Shown here piece after piece: positions 1-8,009 of a stretch of 13,780 bases of DNA (positions within the stretch are counted from its first letter, which is position 1; every line of letters begins with the position of its first letter). Location: contig CAZZIZ010000089.1 in assembly GCA_964654535.1 (NCBI GenBank), forward strand, positions 1 to 13,780, in the 5' to 3' direction. Position numbers and translations under genes: made by a program. The notes under the pieces were generated by a model. The model was not told the DNA's origin, searched no databases, and saw only the letters and a program-made list of their open reading frames with translations. This DNA is from CAZZIZ01 sp964654535. GTDB lineage: Bacteria > Bacteroidota > Bacteroidia > Chitinophagales > UBA2359.

Positions 1-681
1 TGCGAAGCCTTGATTGGCAAATATGCAGCATTGGGCAAGGCTCAATTACTTTCCGCTGAATTACTTGCTGAAGTGAATTGGAACGAGGAGTGGGAAAAGA
101 ACTTTGATCCAGTTGTTGTAGCTGAGCGTATTCTTATTAGAGCACCATTTCACGACGTGGAGGGTGAATTCGACTACGAAATCTTGATTGAGCCAAAAAT
201 GGCTTTTGGCACAGGGCACCACGAAACGACATTTATGGTGTTAAAGGAGATGTTGGATATGAATTTCGAGGGAAAGGAAGTTCTAGATTATGGCTGTGGG
301 ACTGGAATTTTGGCCGTGTTGGCTGATATGAAGAAAGCCAAGAGAGTTGATGCCATAGATTATGATGAAAATGCCGTACGAAATGCCCTTGAAATCGCAA
401 GCAATAATGGCACTACTATTGTTGAAATAAGCATTGGAGACAGGACCTATTTAAAAGGTAAGAAATACGATGTTATTCTTGCTAATATCAATAAAAACGT
501 GCTCAAGGAGTCAATGATGGATTTACGAGCTGTTCTTAGACCAAAGGGAGCTTTATTGATGTCTGGAATATTGGGCTCGGACAAGCAAGAAATGATGGAT
601 TTGAGCGCAAAGTCTGGATTTAGATTGAAGTCTCAACACGAAAAAGGCCAATGGGTATTGCTTGTATACACGATAGGCTAA
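1..681 (+). CDS. prmA: Ribosomal protein L11 methyltransferase, 5'-truncated
   Basis: PrmA is a cytoplasmic SAM-dependent enzyme that methylates ribosomal protein L11. The frame is open from base 1 (Cys-Glu-Ala-Leu...), so the true start lies outside the window; family members have roughly 270-300 residues, and 226 are present here. Visible family marks, in order, are NWNEEWEKNF in the N-terminal substrate-recognition part, EPKMAFGTGHHETT just before the catalytic domain (nt 190-231), the SAM-binding motif LDYGCGTGILA (nt 283-315), the acidic DAIDYDE strand end, and ANINKNVL (nt 481-504), which matches the NI(N/L) active-site loop of PrmA. The TTG at 10 is an internal leucine codon, not a start. 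The next gene begins 22 bases after the stop, so co-transcription is plausible. Confidence 0.95.
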   Translation, partial: CEALIGKYAALGKAQLLSAELLAEVNWNEEWEKNFDPVVVAERILIRAPFHDVEGEFDYEILIEPKMAFGTGHHETTFMVLKEMLDMNFEGKEVLDYGCGTGILAVLADMKKAKRVDAIDYDENAVRNALEIASNNGTTIVEISIGDRTYLKGKKYDVILANINKNVLKESMMDLRAVLRPKGALLMSGILGSDKQEMMDLSAKSGFRLKSQHEKGQWVLLVYTIG

Positions 682-703
682 AAAAAGAATAAATTGTGAC
701 TCG

Positions 704-3700
704 ATGAATCTGAAAGTATTACTTCCCCTGGTCTTTCTTTTAGCGTCTCTCCCCTCATTTGGGCAACGAGTCACTTTTACAAATAATCCAGCAGAATTTA
801 GCAAGCAATTAGACCAGCTTTTTGTAAATATTCGCAAGGAAGAGGTCAAAGCGGAAATTGACGATTTCAAAGCTCGTATAGCCTCAGGAACCATACCGCA
901 GCATCAGGTCAATGACTTGACTGTTCTGTTCAACGCGATGCTCAAGAAGAAATTGAAAGCCTCGCCTGTATTTACCGAATGGATTGAAACCCACAATAAT
1001 TACTGGAAAAGCAATACGGATTCGTCTGGCTACAAGCAATGGATTTCTATTTGTGAAAACATAACTAAAGATCTTGGCGTAGGTAAGAGCAAGAAGTACA
1101 AGGATTTTCTTGGTTTCAGTAATGGCTTCTTTAATGACTGGAGACTTTCAAAAATTGGTGGAAAGTCTTGGTACGTGGATTCGTGCAAATACGAAATGAC
1201 TTATACTAAGGATAGTATCATGGTAAAACTGGAAGATACTAGGTTGACCGGATATACCAAAAAGGATACCATCGGAATAAGCAAAACAGATGGCCTTTAT
1301 CAACCGCTCACGAAGCGATGGTCTGGTAAAGGAGGAATAGTCGATTGGAAAAAAGTAGGGCCCGAGTTTAATTCCATTTATTGCGAGCTAAAAGATTATA
1401 GTTTCGACTTGAGTCAAGTTGAGTACGTAGCAAAGGATGTTTTGTTTTTCAATGACGAGTACTTCGATGCTCCTTTGCGAGGAGACTTAATTGATCGGAT
1501 AGGAACCCCCGTAAATGGAGAGTATAAGTTTCCCATGTTCGAATCCTTTAAGCATGACTTTGTCATTGATAAAGTGACCAAAAACGTTGAGCTCACTGGT
1601 GGCTTCGGTCAGCACGGTTCAAAGACAGTAGTAATGGGCACGCCCGAGCAAAAGGCAATTATTAAGTTCGTTTCTAATACTGGAAATGTTGTTCTCAACG
1701 CACAGTCACGTTACATAGCGGTTAAGAAGGAAAAGAGTATTTACGCTATCGACACCGAAGTAAGTTTGTACTTCGCTCAAGATTCAATTTATCACCCTAG
1801 TTTGAACTTGGGTTACATCGTTCCTTCAAAAGAATTAAGATTGGTTCGAGACGAAAAAGCTACTTCTCAGATTGCCTTTATGGATTCCTACCATAAGCTG
1901 GAATTAGGGGTTGATGCTTTATTGTGGACCTTGGATTCAACCTATCTAGAACTTCAAACTTTAAATCGTTCGGCTGGCAAGCCGGTTGCCATAGAATCGT
2001 TTAACTATTTCGACCCTAGAAAGTTAGGTAAGTATAAAGTTGTTTCCTCCAATGATCCGGTGACTATAATGAAAAAGTACTTTGAAAGTGCTTGGACCAG
2101 AGATCTTCCCGCCGATGATTTGGCGAAGATGATTAATGGGAATTATACTGTGAATACAATCTTGAATACGATTTTCGAATTGGTAAAGGACGGTTTTATT
2201 TATTACGATTCCGAAACGCAAATGATATACATCAGGCAGAAAGTCATTGATTATATCGACGCTAGTAAAGGAGAAATTGATTTTGACAATCTAAAAATTC
2301 TTTCTCATGCTTTTGATAAGAGCATCCGTTTGGATCTCGAAGATTTTAAACTAGGCGTGAAAGGAGTAGAAAAAATAGTACTTAGTGATAGCCAGAGTGT
2401 TGCCCTGTTTCCTTATCGAGAGTCATTTGAAATGGAAGAGGGTAGAAATATGGACGTTCACGGGGATATCGTTGCGGGTCGAGCAGATTTTATTAATGCC
2501 AATTTTAAAGTGAAATATGATGACTTTAAGATTAACATAGACTCATCTCAAAAGCTGCTTTTTTACTTACCGCAAAACCCGGAAGACGATAATGTGGAAG
2601 ACAAGCGAACCGTACTTACCGATCCGATTGCAACAGTAATTGAAGACTTAACTGGTGTGCTCAATATTAGTCCAGCAGATAATAAATCTGGGCGTGAAGT
2701 ATTCCCAGAGTATCCATCATTCGAAACGAAAGTAAATTCTTATATCTATTACGAAAACGAAAAGCTTTTTAATGGTGCTTATAGTAAATCGGAATTCTAT
2801 TTCGAGTTAGATCCCTTCAAGCTCGAGCATATGGATGAACTGAGTCATGATGATATGGCCTTTTCTGGGATAATGGTCTATGGAGATATATTCCCTAGGC
2901 TTGAGAACACTTTGACCCTTCAGGCCGATAGAACACTCGGTTTTGACGCCTACACTGCGCCAGATAATACAGCAATGTACGGGGGAAAAAATGTCTATAG
3001 TGGAACCATTTCTTTGGACAACCGTGGACTAACGGGTCAAGGTCGATTGAATTATTTAGCCGCTGAGGTGCGATCTAATGATCTGGTCTTTTTGCCCGAC
3101 AGCACCTTCGGTAGAGCAGATACTTTTTTAGTAAATAAAATGACGCAAGGCGAACTTTCATTTCCTGATGTTAAAAGTAACAGCAACCAGGTCATTTATT
3201 ACCCATACGCCGATAGCCTCATTGCCTCGGCTACGCGAGTACCATTCGATTTGTTCGAAGGCCGAATGACCATTGACGAAGACCTGGCCATTACTTCAAA
3301 GGGAATGTTTAGTTCTGGTACGGCCGAATGGGAAAAAGCCAAGTTGCAGTCTGACAGGTTTAGTTTTTCCGAGGAGAATCTCATTACGGATAGTACCGCA
3401 TTGAGTATTAAGACACCAGGTAGTGAAGATATAGCCTTTAATAGCTCAATGGTCTCCGCTGATATTCAAGCTTATAAAGAAATTGGACGCTTTCAACCAC
3501 TGCTAGATACGGTGCGACTCAATTTTAAGAATCACGATTATTACACAACCTCCGATGACATTTTCTGGGACTACGGGAAAGATATTATAACCATCAATAA
3601 CCCAGAGCGTGATAAATTTATGATTACAGAAGTTGAGTCTCAAAAGGACTTTAAGTTCAAGTACGAAGAAGCACGCTATGACCTGAATGAAGGTAACATT

Positions 3701-5374
3701 GAATTTACAGGCGTTGATAATGTTGTAGTAGCCGACGTTAGCGTCGTTCCAAATAATTTCGAGATGACCTTACTGCCAGGTGGAGCCATTCAGACTTTTG
3801 AGAATGCACTCATCTATGTAGATACTACCACCCGATTTCACGAAATAACCAACGCGACTGTAGACATAGCCAGTGATGAGCAGTTCTTCGCTCAAGGCGA
3901 TTATAATTATAGATCTCCGTCAGTAGCGGACCAAACTTTAAGGTTGGATAGTATTTATTGCCTACTAGAAGCGCCAGAAAAAATGCGTAAGCGTTGGAGG
4001 AAGAAAAATTTCGTACAACATACCATAGCTAAGACTTTGATACCTGAGGATATGAACTTTAAGCTGAACAATGATATAGGCTACAAAGGGCAATGTGAAC
4101 TCGATTCAAAAAACAAATTTTTGAATTTCATCGGTTACGCTCAAATCGATTTATTAACCAGACAATTATCTACCGACTGGTTTGGTTTTGAAGATGAAAT
4201 CAATCCAAATGAGATAAGCATATTCGTTGACTATCCATACAACGATCAAAACCAAGCCTTGTTCACTGGTTTTAATTTTGACTACGCAGATTTAAAACCC
4301 TATAGTAGTTTCCTGCAGTCCAAAGAATCGCCAAATGACTTGAGTTTATTTAATACCGAAGGTGTAGTGGATTGTAATGCAAAAGATGCCATTTATAGAA
4401 TTGGATCTGAAGATGTGCTTGCTGGAACGGCGTCGAACACGAACTTGCTTACCATCTTTGATAAAGAACACAAAGTAGAAGGTATAGGACGTTTTAATAT
4501 GGCTACAGACTACGGTCTAATAGCGGTAGACTTCATTGGAAAGATGACGCATGAAGCCTCTGTTTCTTCGAATTTAATTAAAGTAAACTACGATACACTT
4601 TGGGTTGCAGCGAATAAAGCTGAGACAGACTCGATAGGCGCCATTGTTGAAGATGAAGACCAAATTTTTAATAGAGTAATCCGTGCAGATTCAATTTTTA
4701 GTGAAAGTGTAGACGACAAGTTCTACATGGATGATATGTTGTTGGCTATGGACTTTGAGTTAGACAAAGATGTACTAGAAGTGATGTACAGAGACATCAG
4801 AGAATTGGCTTCTGAAAATGACGATTTTAGTTACAACACCGATGGATTTAAAACGGGTATCTCTCACTTAATCGATGAAAAGGAAAGAGACGAGGTAATA
4901 AACTATATCGACCGAAACGATTATTTCCAGCGACCCAAGAAAATGAGTCATACTTTGTTGATGAGCAATATCGATTTTGTCTGGGATAAAGAGGATGCCT
5001 CATTTCACAGCACTAGCGATATTGAGTTAAGTCATATTGGCGAAGGTCAAATCAATCGTAAGGTCGATGGATATATCGAATTCACGCCTCGCAAAAATGG
5101 TGACATCATCAATATATTCTACGAGTTCATTGATCCCGAGTTACCCGAAGGAGACCCAGATAGAACTCAGTGGTACTTCTTTGAATACCGAAACAACGTT
5201 ATGTCAATGCTCTCTTCAAATGCGAAATTCAATGATGCCATTAATGACATCAAGCCTAATAAGCGCCAAAAGACCGAGAAAAAGAAGGATGTAGAGAAAT
5301 TATATCAATACACTCTCAGCACGCTCAATAAAAAGGATAGTTTTGTCTTTAGGATGCAAGAAAACCTAGAGTAG
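704..5374 (+). CDS. Very large secreted beta-rich protein of unknown function
   Basis: I do not recognise a characterised function. The 1556-residue product starts with a clear Sec signal peptide (hydrophobic residues 5-19, then SFG|Q, a common Bacteroidota cleavage context), so it acts in the periplasm or outside. There is no lipobox, no hydrophobic transmembrane segment after the signal, and no T9SS C-terminal domain that I can see. Residues about 30-130 are helical and charged. Most of the rest alternates short beta strands with Gly turns, e.g. GRADFINANFKVKYDDFKI (nt about 2477-2533), TGQGRLNYLAAEVRS (nt about 3034-3078), SGTAEWEKAKLQSDRFSF (nt about 3314-3367) and GRFNMATDYGLIAVDF (nt about 4487-4534). 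This recalls repeated LptA/OstA- or AsmA-type strands without proving them. Residues about 490-545 look like a small helical/winged insert. The C-terminus has a basic KRQKTEKKK patch. The ATG at 704 puts the signal peptide exactly at the start. The M48 protease gene follows after 52 bases. Confidence 0.88.
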   Translation: MNLKVLLPLVFLLASLPSFGQRVTFTNNPAEFSKQLDQLFVNIRKEEVKAEIDDFKARIASGTIPQHQVNDLTVLFNAMLKKKLKASPVFTEWIETHNNYWKSNTDSSGYKQWISICENITKDLGVGKSKKYKDFLGFSNGFFNDWRLSKIGGKSWYVDSCKYEMTYTKDSIMVKLEDTRLTGYTKKDTIGISKTDGLYQPLTKRWSGKGGIVDWKKVGPEFNSIYCELKDYSFDLSQVEYVAKDVLFFNDEYFDAPLRGDLIDRIGTPVNGEYKFPMFESFKHDFVIDKVTKNVELTGGFGQHGSKTVVMGTPEQKAIIKFVSNTGNVVLNAQSRYIAVKKEKSIYAIDTEVSLYFAQDSIYHPSLNLGYIVPSKELRLVRDEKATSQIAFMDSYHKLELGVDALLWTLDSTYLELQTLNRSAGKPVAIESFNYFDPRKLGKYKVVSSNDPVTIMKKYFESAWTRDLPADDLAKMINGNYTVNTILNTIFELVKDGFIYYDSETQMIYIRQKVIDYIDASKGEIDFDNLKILSHAFDKSIRLDLEDFKLGVKGVEKIVLSDSQSVALFPYRESFEMEEGRNMDVHGDIVAGRADFINANFKVKYDDFKINIDSSQKLLFYLPQNPEDDNVEDKRTVLTDPIATVIEDLTGVLNISPADNKSGREVFPEYPSFETKVNSYIYYENEKLFNGAYSKSEFYFELDPFKLEHMDELSHDDMAFSGIMVYGDIFPRLENTLTLQADRTLGFDAYTAPDNTAMYGGKNVYSGTISLDNRGLTGQGRLNYLAAEVRSNDLVFLPDSTFGRADTFLVNKMTQGELSFPDVKSNSNQVIYYPYADSLIASATRVPFDLFEGRMTIDEDLAITSKGMFSSGTAEWEKAKLQSDRFSFSEENLITDSTALSIKTPGSEDIAFNSSMVSADIQAYKEIGRFQPLLDTVRLNFKNHDYYTTSDDIFWDYGKDIITINNPERDKFMITEVESQKDFKFKYEEARYDLNEGNIEFTGVDNVVVADVSVVPNNFEMTLLPGGAIQTFENALIYVDTTTRFHEITNATVDIASDEQFFAQGDYNYRSPSVADQTLRLDSIYCLLEAPEKMRKRWRKKNFVQHTIAKTLIPEDMNFKLNNDIGYKGQCELDSKNKFLNFIGYAQIDLLTRQLSTDWFGFEDEINPNEISIFVDYPYNDQNQALFTGFNFDYADLKPYSSFLQSKESPNDLSLFNTEGVVDCNAKDAIYRIGSEDVLAGTASNTNLLTIFDKEHKVEGIGRFNMATDYGLIAVDFIGKMTHEASVSSNLIKVNYDTLWVAANKAETDSIGAIVEDEDQIFNRVIRADSIFSESVDDKFYMDDMLLAMDFELDKDVLEVMYRDIRELASENDDFSYNTDGFKTGISHLIDEKERDEVINYIDRNDYFQRPKKMSHTLLMSNIDFVWDKEDASFHSTSDIELSHIGEGQINRKVDGYIEFTPRKNGDIINIFYEFIDPELPEGDPDRTQWYFFEYRNNVMSMLSSNAKFNDAINDIKPNKRQKTEKKKDVEKLYQYTLSTLNKKDSFVFRMQENLE

Positions 5375-5426
5375 TATTAAACTTCCGCGGTGAATTTGCA
5401 TCTTAAACTAGGTAAAAACACTCGTT

Positions 5427-6227
5427 ATGAAAAGGTCAATAATTCTCATCCTGCTTGCAGGATTTTTTCTCCAATCTTGTACGAAGGTTCCAATTTCAAA
5501 TAGACGTCAGTTAAAACTGCTACCTGCGGGTCAAATGCTATCCTTGAGTTTGTCTCAATACTCTCAATTTATCAGCGAGAATAAAGTTGTCAATTCGGGC
5601 AGCGATGCTGCTATGGTTAAAGAAGTAGGTGCAGATCTAGCTGAAGCAGTCAACCTATATTTTACCAAAACCAAACAAGTCAAAAGACTTCAGAACTTTA
5701 AGTGGGAGTTTAATTTAGTTGACGACGCTTCTGTAAATGCTTGGGCAATGCCAGGCGGTAAAGTGGTTATCTATTCTGGTATTCTTCCCATAACTAAAAC
5801 CAGAGACGGCTTAGCTGTAGTAATGGGTCACGAAGTTAGCCACGCAGTTGCACGGCACGGTAACGAAAGAATGAGCCAAGGCCTGCTGCAGCAAGTGGGA
5901 GGTCTGGGACTTGCAGTTGCGACGCGCAACCAGCCCGCACAAACACAGCAAGTTTTCATGCAAGCTTATGGTGCAGGATCTTCCTTAGGAATCTTAAAAT
6001 ATTCAAGAACGCACGAAACTGAAGCCGATCAATTAGGATTGATTTTCATGGCGCTTGCAGGATATAATCCTCGTGAAGCCGCACCTTTTTGGAGTCGTAT
6101 GAGTGAGAATAGTGGGGGACAAGAGCCACCAGAGTTCATAAGCACCCATCCAAACCACGATACGAGAATCAGAGACATAGAAAAGTTCTTGCCAACTGCA
6201 TTACGCTATTACGAAAGAAGCAAATAG
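5427..6227 (+). CDS. M48 family zinc metallopeptidase lipoprotein (BepA/LoiP-like)
   Basis: Zinc-dependent endopeptidase of the M48B/C type, probably anchored to a membrane in the periplasm and acting in quality control of envelope proteins. The 266 residues begin with a lipoprotein signal whose lipobox is LQSC, so Cys18 would be lipidated. The following PISNRRQLKLLP stretch is typical of this family. The catalytic motif is HEVSH at residues 135-139 (Glu136 catalytic, His135 and His139 zinc ligands). The third ligand is expected to be Glu197 in HETEADQLG, with Asp201 as the conserved acidic partner. STHPNHDTRI near residue 239 is the usual C-terminal family motif. No C-terminal TPR domain is present, so it is closer in size to LoiP/YcaL than to BepA. 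A weak -7-like TGAATTTG (5391-5398) lies upstream. It follows the large secreted protein, which might be a client, but that is inference. Confidence 0.94.
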   Translation: MKRSIILILLAGFFLQSCTKVPISNRRQLKLLPAGQMLSLSLSQYSQFISENKVVNSGSDAAMVKEVGADLAEAVNLYFTKTKQVKRLQNFKWEFNLVDDASVNAWAMPGGKVVIYSGILPITKTRDGLAVVMGHEVSHAVARHGNERMSQGLLQQVGGLGLAVATRNQPAQTQQVFMQAYGAGSSLGILKYSRTHETEADQLGLIFMALAGYNPREAAPFWSRMSENSGGQEPPEFISTHPNHDTRIRDIEKFLPTALRYYERSK

Positions 6228-6258
6228 AAAATCCGAATTTCATTTTTCGAAACCGGGA

Positions 6259-6930
6259 ATATTCAAAAAACTGCTCAGCCGTTTTATTAGCGTAAATCTG
6301 CTTAAAACAGAGAGCGATGAGAACGGTGCGCTCGAGTTAAATCTGATTCGTGGATCGTATCAATTGACTACAACGGATGCCATCTATTCTTTTGGAAAGA
6401 AGTACCACGCTTTCAACGCTGCCTTTTCAAAACTAGATTTACAGAACAAAAAAGTAAAAGAGGTCTTAGTACTCGGTGGAGGACTTGGAAGCGTCTGTGA
6501 AATACTCAGAAGTGATTTCAATCAATCCGCGAATTATACTTTGGTCGAGTACGATCAAGCCATTATCAGGATGGCCGAGCGAACCTTAGATCCTCGAACT
6601 GCGTCTCAGTGTACCTTTCATCATCAAGATGCACAAGCCTTCACAGAATCCTGCGCTGCAAAGTATGACTTGCTTATTGTAGATATCTTCAAAAATCTCA
6701 AAGTCCCTAGCACATTCTTAAAACCAGACTTTATAAGCAATCTAAAACCACTGTTAAATCTAGGCGGACATCTACTATTTAACTTTATTGTAACCACCCC
6801 AAATGCGGAGAAAATAGCCTTTGACTATTTCGACCTAGTTTTTAAGCCCTGCTTCCCTGAGGCAAAAAAGTTATTGGGTGATGGAAACCTAATTCTTTGG
6901 GCAAAAGAGGGTGCAAAAGCTAGTGCATAA
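6259..6930 (+). CDS. Spermidine-synthase-like SAM-binding protein, start codon unclear
   Basis: Rossmann-fold protein of the spermidine synthase/methyltransferase superfamily. Motif I is VLVLGGGLGS (nt 6466-6495), the ribose-binding acid is in LVEYD (nt 6541-6555), and YDLLIVDIFKNLKVP (nt 6664-6708) occupies the catalytic-loop position. Spermidine synthases have a DSxDP-like motif there; this protein does not, so aminopropyl transfer is doubtful and a methyltransferase-type or unknown role is more likely. The first conventional start in frame is TTG 6364, but the frame upstream still reads as protein (FKKLLSRFISVNLLK, then ELNLIRGSYQLTTTDAIYSFG), matching the expected N-terminal strands of this family. 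The frame is open from 6181 with no ATG, GTG or TTG before 6364. I place the start tentatively at ATA 6259, giving 223 residues; CTG 6196 inside the M48 gene is an alternative. The gene is probably in an operon with the M48 gene. Confidence 0.8.
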   Translation: MFKKLLSRFISVNLLKTESDENGALELNLIRGSYQLTTTDAIYSFGKKYHAFNAAFSKLDLQNKKVKEVLVLGGGLGSVCEILRSDFNQSANYTLVEYDQAIIRMAERTLDPRTASQCTFHHQDAQAFTESCAAKYDLLIVDIFKNLKVPSTFLKPDFISNLKPLLNLGGHLLFNFIVTTPNAEKIAFDYFDLVFKPCFPEAKKLLGDGNLILWAKEGAKASA

Positions 6931-6971
6931 TTCAATCAATAATGTTCCATGCTTGAATTATCTTCCACCCT

Positions 6972-8009
6972 GTGAGATTTCAATTTATCATAGCTTTTTT
7001 GCTGCTTTCCTGCTTTGCCTGCAAAGTAGAAGGCGATCAACGTGGCGTGACAGAAGTTGAGCCTAAAGTAAAGAAGGAGATTATACTCCCAAGCCAGAAA
7101 GAAGCATTAGATCAACTCAACGATGCCATTGCGGAAAACACGGAAAGCGACTCACTCTACTACAAACGCGCACTCTTCTATCTAGCCAGTGACGACGATG
7201 AAAACGGATTCTACGACTTGTACAAAGCCATCCAACTCAATAATAAAGTAGAAGATTACTATTTAACAGGAGCACTGCATTTTATTAAGCAGCAAGATTT
7301 GCGTTCGGCTATGGGAATCGTTGAAGATGGACTTAAGGCCTTACCCAACAGCGCGGAGCTCAACTTGGAGATGGCTAAAATGAATTTGTACATCCGTGAC
7401 TATGAGAAAGTATCCACCTTCCTAGCACAAGCCCTTGCAGCAAATCCTAACTATAAAGAAGCTTATCTCTTCGGAGCCATCTCTCATAAGGAACAGGACA
7501 AATTGGACATCGCGAAACAGAGTTTAGAAAAGGCAATTTCCATTGATCCCGATTATTACGAAGCCTTGTTTCTTTTAGGTGATTATTATGCCAAAGACAA
7601 TTATAAAGTATCACTGGCCTATTACAAGAATGCGCTGAGAGTACTGCCCGATAATCCGGAGATACTATATGCTATAGGAATATTGCATCAAAATTCGGAT
7701 AAGGAAGAGGAAGCAAAAGCTTCTTACCGAGAAATACTGAATTTCGATCATCAAAATGAAGACGCCTTTTATAATCTAGGCTACATATATTTGCAGCAAG
7801 ATTCCCTTGAATTGGCAAAAAAACACTTTGGAATGGCTATTGCGGTGTCACCGACATCGGCTCGATGCTACTACATGCGAGGACATAGTGCTGAAAAACA
7901 AAAAGACTACAAAGCAGCAAAAAAAGACTTCGAACAAGCATTGATATTTGATAGTGAATTAGAAAATGCCATTCGTGGAATTGAGAGAATTAAGAATTTG
8001 ACAAAATAA
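6972..8009 (+). CDS. TPR-repeat lipoprotein
   Basis: Predicted envelope lipoprotein acting as a protein-binding scaffold; its partner is unknown. The start is GTG (an in-frame stop lies at 6954-6956, and no ATG precedes the signal). The signal peptide is short: residues 5-13 are hydrophobic, then LLSC (Cys14) fits a lipobox and CFAC (Cys17) is the alternative lipidation site. After a linker (18-60), eight consecutive tetratricopeptide repeats of about 34 residues fill the protein: 61-94, 95-128, 129-162, 163-196, 197-229, 230-263, 264-297 and 298-330. They have the usual Trp/Leu-, Gly/Ala- and Pro-position pattern, e.g. ALAANPNYKEA and AISIDPDYYEA at the repeat joins. The stop codon TAA directly abuts the ATG of thrS, so the two are almost certainly co-transcribed and may be translationally coupled. 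No enzymatic domain is present. Confidence 0.93.
   Translation: MRFQFIIAFLLLSCFACKVEGDQRGVTEVEPKVKKEIILPSQKEALDQLNDAIAENTESDSLYYKRALFYLASDDDENGFYDLYKAIQLNNKVEDYYLTGALHFIKQQDLRSAMGIVEDGLKALPNSAELNLEMAKMNLYIRDYEKVSTFLAQALAANPNYKEAYLFGAISHKEQDKLDIAKQSLEKAISIDPDYYEALFLLGDYYAKDNYKVSLAYYKNALRVLPDNPEILYAIGILHQNSDKEEEAKASYREILNFDHQNEDAFYNLGYIYLQQDSLELAKKHFGMAIAVSPTSARCYYMRGHSAEKQKDYKAAKKDFEQALIFDSELENAIRGIERIKNLTK

Noticed and set aside
5037..5294. 85-codon ORF on + inside the large secreted protein gene
   Set aside because: Out-of-frame shadow; the product is serine/arginine-rich and resembles nothing known.
6364..6930. True spermidine synthase (speE)
   Set aside because: The SAM-binding motifs are present, but the catalytic DSxDP-type motif is replaced by DIFKNLKVP, so aminopropyl transfer is not supported.
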